Below, piece after piece: positions 57,485-64,000 of a DNA stretch of 64,000 bases. The stretch is from Nelumbo lutea (Eukaryota; Streptophyta; Magnoliopsida; Proteales; Nelumbonaceae). The translations under genes were made by a program, and so were the position numbers. Below the pieces are notes generated by a model. That model made no database searches. It was not told the origin of the DNA and worked only from the letters and a program-made list of their open reading frames with translations. The stretch is taken from the NCBI GenBank assembly GCA_022828595.1, contig JAKGHH010000002.1, positions 72,822,383 to 72,886,382 on the forward strand. Reading direction: 5' to 3'. The first letter of the stretch is position 1. Every line of letters starts with the position of its first letter.

Positions 57485-57493
57485 TATAAAAGG
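57485..57493 (+). promoter_or_regulatory. TATA box of a possible solo LTR
   Basis: TATAAAAGG is followed by a CT-rich leader (accctctgcctttcttcgt). This is the arrangement seen in the gypsy LTRs of this window (6059, 7965, 13784). With the upstream repeat it suggests an LTR at about 56820-57715, but no TG/CA borders could be fixed. Confidence 0.35.
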
Positions 57494-57948
57494 AGACCCA
57501 AATCATAACAAATGGGACATTCTGTCAGTCTGAGCCTTTAGCCTACCCTTTGCATACCCTCTGCCTTTCTTCGTCTTTGAAGGAAACCACCGCACGTAGC
57601 CTTAGCACACCACCCACACTGATAAATTCACCCTACCTACTGACTCGATTGGAAGATCATAGTAACATGGCAGGGTCAATGGAAGAGTTGTATTGTTATC
57701 CAATTGATTAAGGGTGAGTACATGATTTATTCAAGTAAAAATTGAATCAAATATATATAATGATAGGCCAAATGAAAGGAGAATGAAAAAGAAAAAATGT
57801 TATTTGGTGTTTTAGCATACAGAGTTTCTGTGCTTTTAATGTGAATCACTTAAATATTATTCCCATTGTCTGTATTGCTACTCCCTTCATAGAGTTGGCC
57901 TGAAGTTCGTAAGCACTCTTCATAATACAACATATTTAGGCCCTATTC

Positions 57949-58314
57949 ATTTTTTGGTAAGTTACTCGGGTAAATACAATTACCTTGGTAAGTTTTTCCT
58001 AGGAAATACTTATCCGGGTAAGTGTATTTACCCATGTTTTTTTATTGCTCACATAAATAAGGTAATGTCCATTTTAGTCATAAAAATCCATTATTAAAAG
58101 GGAGATTTTTGTCCCAGTCAAGTGTTGGCAACATTCCTCATAGGTGGAAAAGTTATTTACCCACATAGGAGATGAGTATCATTTACTAGGAAAATAAAGT
58201 TTCCCTGGTCCCCACTTCAATCTTAAAAATGAACATGGTATTTTTGGTCAATGAGAACCAAAATCTCACTGACCAACTTTCTCGCCTCTCAAAATCCAAA
58301 AAAAGAACGGCCCC
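57949..58314. mobile_element. Tourist-like MITE, family C copy 3
   Basis: 366 bp flanked by TTA on both sides (57946-57948, 58315-58317). Starts ggccctattcattttttgg and ends ccaaaaaaagaacggcccc, the clearest inverted ends of the family. Confidence 0.82.
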
Positions 58315-58317
58315 TTA

Positions 58318-59111
58318 GAATAAAGTCACAAATCCATTCGATCCATTTGGTAGGACCCACCATTGTGTCAAGATAAGTTTGGAGATTGATTGGGTGATTT
58401 AGGAGAGAATAATGAGTTTTTTTTTTTTTTTTGGTTGATACGGTTGCCTTCTTCATGGGAAAGTGGAGAAGAGAATATATGTGATTGGAAAATACAATTT
58501 CGACATGAAATCTGGTTGAGATAGGGTTAACCGAACTCGACACTTTTTTTCATTCAGAAATTATTCGATTTAATGGTGCCACTCGTAAACTTTAAATATA
58601 CTTAAATACTGAATTAATGTAGGAAATGTGTAAATAAGCTTTGAATTCTTCAAATCATTATGTGAAGCATCTGGTTGCTTTACCTTCTCGAGAGCATATA
58701 TTCACACCTACTTGCTATAAAAATCTCATTTAATTTTGATGCCCAAATTATTCACATTATACTCTATCCTTTACCTTTCTGTCTTTTCCAAATGAATAGA
58801 ATATTTTCTATCTCTCCCAAATAAATTAACTGGAATCTATTCTTTTATGTTTATGTAAATGGAATCCTGTTTTCTACACACTTTCTCAACCACAACGAAC
58901 ATTGGACCCCAACAGTGTTTTGAACCAATCCATATAGAAAGGAGTGCAATTTGGGTTGGTCTGCCCTGAATATTGGGTTTAGGATTAGAGTTGGAAAATG
59001 CTAATCCAACAAAGTTTTTTTATGTCTGGCTGAGATAGGGTTCACAATTATATAATCATGGGTACATAAATTATTTAAAACTCCCATATGTGGTTCTTGA
59101 CAACAGTTTTA
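58318..59111. other. Non-coding spacer
   Basis: A poly-T run at about 58415-58434. No gene or repeat recognised. Confidence 0.45.
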
Positions 59112-59630
59112 GGTCATATTTGGTTGATTTCTTTAGGTATCATTCTTTTAATTCTTGTTCATTCTGGACGAAAATGAATAGCATTAGAGCATTTAGTTAC
59201 AAAAATCATGCCATAGGCCTCATTCTTTTTAGAATGAAAAATCAGCCCATAGTGCAAAATTTGTGGTTGCGTGCAGTGTGAAAAATAATCATCCCCATCT
59301 TGCTTATTTTCATTCTTTGAAGAAACTCTATGCCTACAATGGAAACTTAGTTTAGTAGACATTAACTGCCAGCCATTCAGCGGTAAATACTATGCCAACA
59401 GTTAGAAGACCTAGGTTGGCAGTTTTATAATCGCCGGCATAGAGTTTTTCGAAGAATGAAAATGAGTAACATAGGGCACTTGTCAGTCTGAAAAGAATTC
59501 ATTTTTAGGAAAAAACGTTTAGTTCATAATACTATTTTCTCATTATACACATTTGTACCCATTATTGTCCATTGTAAAATTTTATCTTGGGTAAGAATAG
59601 AAAAGAATGAAAATTAAACCAAACAAGGCC
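59112..59630. mobile_element. 519-bp foldback element with nested inverted repeats
   Basis: Outer ends ggtcatatttggttgattt and aaattaaaccaaacaaggcc are inverted. An inner pair cattctttgaagaaactctatgcc (about 59313-59336) and ggcatagagtttttcgaagaatg (about 59436-59458) is also inverted. Flanks are TTA and TAA, close to a Tourist duplication but not identical. Confidence 0.6.
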
Positions 59631-61220
59631 TAACCTCCTTTGAACTTTGTTTTTGTTTTCTGGTACAAGATAGAACAACAAAAGGCTACAACAACAGGGT
59701 GCAGCCAACTCCAAAGATCACAAAAAAGCTAAAAGATAAATCTCTCTTGAACCACCACCAGATCTCACAAACCACAACCTCGCTCCAGCTTCATTTGCAA
59801 GCCAATCATAGACCCATTAGCTTCTCCAAGCTCATGACGAATTTTACATTCAGACCATTGATTCATACAGTGAAATGCCCCACAGGGGGTTTAGTCTTCT
59901 TTAGCAATGAACAACAAGCTTATGTTGTGAAAATAGAAGTGGAATGAATTATACTAATCTAAAGTGAAACTTAATTCCTTGTGGAAAAGGAAAGAGATGT
60001 TGGAGAGAATCTCCCTTTAAATTAACAAAACAAGTTACAATAGACAAGATTTGAGCTATTCAATTGATCCCCATGATCGATGGATATATCTAAACTGTAA
60101 AGTTCTAAGCATCTTGAGTGATTACCAAGAATAAGAATAAACTCTATTTACCAAAAACTATTCTATTACACCAAACCCGACACTTAGGCACCTTTAGGGG
60201 TGAAAGTCGGGTCAGTTGGGCTGGGTTTATGATTAATCTGGGTCTGATCCTAAAATTTAGGCTTAAGGCTTGAGTCTGAGGTCAAGTTCAATTTTCCCAA
60301 TTTGAACCCCGCATTATAATTTGATGCACTAGGGTTGGGTTTGGGCCCAGGCCAGGTTTGGGTGGGTCAATGAATCCATTTTAAAATTATACATATATAT
60401 TTATGCAAATATATATACATATATTTATTTACATATGTATACAAAATATGTATATATATATAGATATGTATGTATAAATGTGTATAATTGGGATAGGCCC
60501 AAACCCTAAAGACCAAAAATCCAAACCCAATCTATATAAAATTTGGAACTGTGCCAATTCGGGCTCATATAAAATTTCTCCAAATTTCAAATATTATGTT
60601 TAAACAAAGTGGGTTATTATTGTAATTTGAGCCGAGTTGGACAAGTTAATATAAATAGTGATCTGACCAATTGGGAGACTATTCTATTATGTTCAATAAT
60701 AGTCTCCTTTCTTCTCTATTGGACTAATTTCTCTCTTCTGCTTCTCCCTCTATTTTCAGATTTATTCTTTCTGCATCTAGGGCTGTTTAGACAAGACAAG
60801 GATCAAACAGAGAACTCTATTTAGGGGTAATTTCCTGAGGTGGGATTTTGTAATTTTGGAACTTACAATTTGATAGAAATGCTATGCTAGTGGTGACTCC
60901 GGATCTCCTTCCCACACACAAACTATGTTCATATCTACCCACAACACATTATCCCCATGAAATGGGAATATCTCCCCCTTCATAATACTATGTAGGAGGA
61001 TGAGATGTTCTCCATGTATGGCTGTGATGTTGTAGGTATGGACAGAGTTTGTGTGGACAGGAGATCCAGACTCACTAGTGGCTAGCTACAAATTAGGGGT
61101 GAGAGAAAATTATTTGTATATATCTCATTCTTTTTCAATTGAGAAATAAAGTAACCAGTTACCGATAAACAAACATACATGAATGCAAAATGTTTACTTG
61201 AATATCTACAAGTATTTTGA
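59631..61220. other. Spacer with a hAT-like left end
   Basis: No gene. tttaggggtgaaagtcgggtc at about 60193 looks like a hAT left end followed by gggtttgggcccagg blocks and an (AT)n core (60390-60480), but no right end or duplication was found. Confidence 0.35.
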
Positions 61221-61440
61221 CCAATGTTCAAAGTATCAACACAGGCCGATACACAATTGGTAATATTTTTAGGTTTATTTTTTTTTTTAAACCAGTTCAG
61301 AGGGATTGGTTTAATGCCCGACTACCCTCTGAATCAGTGTTTGACCTGATACAACCCATTGAGGGGTGTATCGGAAAGCCATCAGCACAATACGTATTTA
61401 CCGATACGGGCTGATACATATCGATACATTAAACCTTAAT
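61221..61440. repeat. TIR repeat, family A copy 3
   Basis: Left end ccaatgttcaaagtatcaac, right end atcgatacattaaaccttaat; inner blocks ggccgatacac, aaccagttcagaggga and ccgatacgggctgatac match the other two copies. Confidence 0.55.
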
Positions 61441-63199
61441 TTTTGAAAAATAAATAAATATGACAAATGTTAAAAACCATATATTGATTGAGAAATAGGG
61501 TAGGTATCAATTACCTCACGGTTAACTTTGGTTGCTGCAGCTACTCCTTTATCAATAAAATATTCCAAGAAAGTAAGTTGAATCCTAACAAATGTCGTTG
61601 CATTGAGTTGTTCTTGAAATCCCATAAACCATAATATGCTTATAATATAAATTCTGCATTGTCCAAGAGCTACTTGATAAATTGATATCAAGGCAATGGT
61701 GATGGAGAATCAATGGCAACTGCAAAGTAAGACCCAACTTCTCTTTGAAGTTGTTCTTAGCTTTCAGCCGGAGTTGTAGATGATTCCGTTGAATAGGAAT
61801 CTCTGCAATTGCTGGCTTATCAAAGACATGGAGTTATTCGAGGTATCTACTTTAAAAACTAACTGAACGGACTGGTTGTTGGGTACTGAGATGATCCTTT
61901 TATCTATGAGCTTAAAATAAATACAAAAATTAAAAAGAAAAACCTTCTAAAAACTGGATCTCTGTAGTGTCTAATAACAAGCAAAAACTCCAGAGAAAAA
62001 TAGATGTTTATTGCATAGGAAAAAGAAATGAAATTAAAACCCTAGAATCAAGGCATCCTGTGTAATGGGGAAAACCTAAAATAATAGAGAAGAGAGAGAC
62101 AGGGGAGAGGAGAAAGAATGTGCATAGCCGTCAAGTTGGCAAATGAAGCTAGAGAAGTTATGTTGAAGTAATAACAGAGTAAATCTTGATCCAAATCCGT
62201 AGGCTTTCAGATAATGGAGTAGATGTTGTTGTACCAAGAGAGGCCTATGCAATTGATAGCAGTTTAGATTACTGGTTTTCAGATTAGAAATGGAATTAAT
62301 GGAGGTGGATTCTCGAGACTTTTCATTCCAAATTCTTCCCAAGTGATGAATTCTCTTTGTTTGTAGGGTTGCTTAACTTACTTTAATTAGGCTTTACTTC
62401 TCTCCATTCTCTTGTTCTTTTTCTCTTCTTCCTTTGCAAGTCAAAACCCTAGTTCAAACCAACCATAGTGAGGGCTGATTCTCATCAGTCCTCTATTATA
62501 TTTTTAGAGAAAAACATCAGAAAATTTCAAACTTATACAGTTGCACCAATCTAAAGAAGTTGGAGCTCAATTTTTGCTAAAACAGTACTGCTGAATCAGC
62601 TTCACACATACAGCTACATCATCTTCAGTTGTAGGCCGATTTGGCTCTAATATTGGGCGTGAATCACCACCACTCTGGCAGTTGTGTATTGTGGACTCCA
62701 TATTAGGTATGATCAATTTTAAATTTGGGTTTCAATCTCATCCGAATTCAATGCATGATCAATCTGAAAAATTTAAATTTCAAAATATGGAGAAATCAGT
62801 TCTCGGGTTGGACTGGTTTTTTTGTTTTTTTTTATTTTGACCAGCAACTGTATAAAGGTCGACCATGGTTTTTAATCAAGCTTTCAATCTATCTAACAGG
62901 ATTAAAGAGGTTAATTGGCGGAGGCCCATATAACAATCCCCTCTTTCCTTGAAGTAACTCAACTTCAACCACTTCAGATTCTTATCTTACACACCATCTC
63001 CCAAAACCATATTGGCCGGTGGTTCCCTCCCTTAGATTGTGTCATGAAATTCAATGTTGATGGAATCTGTTGCATTTTTTTTTTTTTATCTTTTTGTATG
63101 TGATTCAAAAGTTCTGTAGGGGTATTTTTGTTTTGTTTTTAATTTTTTTACATGCTTACAAATTCTAACACGTGTAATTTATCCAAAATTCTTTTAAAT
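61441..63199. other. Non-coding spacer
   Basis: AT-rich. Open frames at 61470-61691 and 62076-62342 (minus) have no recognisable domain and are not called. Confidence 0.45.
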
Positions 63200-63710
63200 A
63201 ATTTTTAATTTAAATTTAAATTTTAAGTGACCTTTCATCACTAAGTGATTTTTTTTAACTCTAAATGACTTTTCAAATTAAAGTGTCTTTTTATTTCAAG
63301 TTTCTTTAAATATGTCTTTTAATTTAAATTAGTGACCTTTCATTGAAGTGCCTCTTTAATTAAAAGTGTCTTTTAAACATAATTTTTATTAATGACTTTT
63401 CATTAGCAACCCATCATTTGGAATCTTTTCTTTATTGTCTTCTGATTAAAATTTGGTAACCTTTCATAGGTGCCTTTTCTTTATTGTCTTTTTTCTCACA
63501 AGGTGCCATTGGGTCTATATATACAAAAGGACATTTGAGACTTAATGCATACAAGAAATATCCTTCTCTCTTACTCCTTGCACATCTTTTCAACATTTTC
63601 ACATTCTCATGTATTGAATGAATTGGGTTGAATTACAAAAACTGATTGTATGACCCAATATTTTCAAGTGAATGGTTCCTGGAAGCCATCAAGGCTGTTG
63701 AATCCTAGAG
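63200..63710 (+). other. LTR-like or promoter-like region at the window end
   Basis: Variants of agtgacctttcatta and aagtgtctttta recur five or more times between about 63226 and 63470. gtctatatatacaaaagg (about 63513) resembles a TATA box, followed by a CT-rich leader. This could be an LTR or the promoter of a gene beyond the window. Confidence 0.3.
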
Positions 63711-63716
63711 AAGACA

Positions 63717-63767
63717 CCTATCTATCTATCTATCTATCTATCTATCGGTATATATATATATATATCA
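63717..63767. repeat. (CTAT)n(TA)n microsatellite
   Basis: About eight ctat units, then cggtatatatatatatatatat. A simple-sequence run near the window end. Confidence 0.9.
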
Positions 63768-64000
63768 TTTCTGAATTTTTCATTTTTTTAATTTCATGTC
63801 ATTTTTGAAACAACCAATGAGATGCACTTTCTCAATAACCTAAATAATCTCTTCTCCTAAAATTACTCCTAAACTACCTCCCCCACTATCCCCCACTTTC
63901 TTCAAAATTATCTCTAATTTAGTAGAGAGTTTCTCTCCTAAATTATCTCTAATTACTATTTATCCTCTCCCATACTTTTTATCTATATCTATCTAAAGAA

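Overview
This window is intergenic-rich nuclear DNA of a flowering plant. The evidence is spliceosomal GT-AG introns with TACTAAC branch sites, Tat-type Ty3/gypsy retrotransposons, a chromovirus remnant, a CACTA end, hAT and Tourist-like non-autonomous elements, an Au-type SINE, and AIG1/IAN-family GTPase genes. The species cannot be told from the sequence. The background is AT-rich. The only convincing host genes are two AIG1-like paralogues; almost everything else is transposon-derived.

Layout. 1-6305: 3' part of a Tat-type Ty3/gypsy element (+), with decayed RNase H and integrase, an antisense gene (4970-2907, -) that has its own TATA box and two well-formed introns, and a 3' LTR. 6306-7685: repeat-like spacer. 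7686-14057: a second gypsy element (-), with both LTRs and decayed gag, protease, RT, RNase H and integrase. 14058-18449: spacer with a candidate TIR element and weak copia-like traces. 18450-23790: a Tourist-like MITE, then a chromovirus pol remnant (-) split by a 3.3-kb long-LTR insertion that carries 168-bp tandem repeats. 23791-28190: spacer with a CACTA end and a hAT element. 28195-31913: AIG1-like copy 1 (+), a pseudogene. 32253-36220: MITEs and a 1.6-kb hAT element. 36220-41387: a third gypsy element (-), truncated in RNase H. 41388-48234: spacer with MITEs, a SINE and a hAT element. 48235-54868: AIG1-like copy 2 (-), apparently intact: five coding exons, 333 residues, and a C-terminal CVVS box. 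54903-64000: MITEs, direct repeats and an LTR-like promoter region.

How it fits together. The two AIG1 copies face each other tail to tail about 16 kb apart and share exon structure, so they look like an inverted duplication later filled by transposons. Copy 2 keeps every GTPase motif. Copy 1 has lost its P-loop exon and carries a frameshift where a GAT tract expanded. Their C-termini differ: a CaaX box in copy 2, a hydrophobic tail in copy 1. The most unusual single unit is the antisense, intron-containing gene inside gypsy element 1, which looks like an independent transcription unit carried by a retrotransposon.
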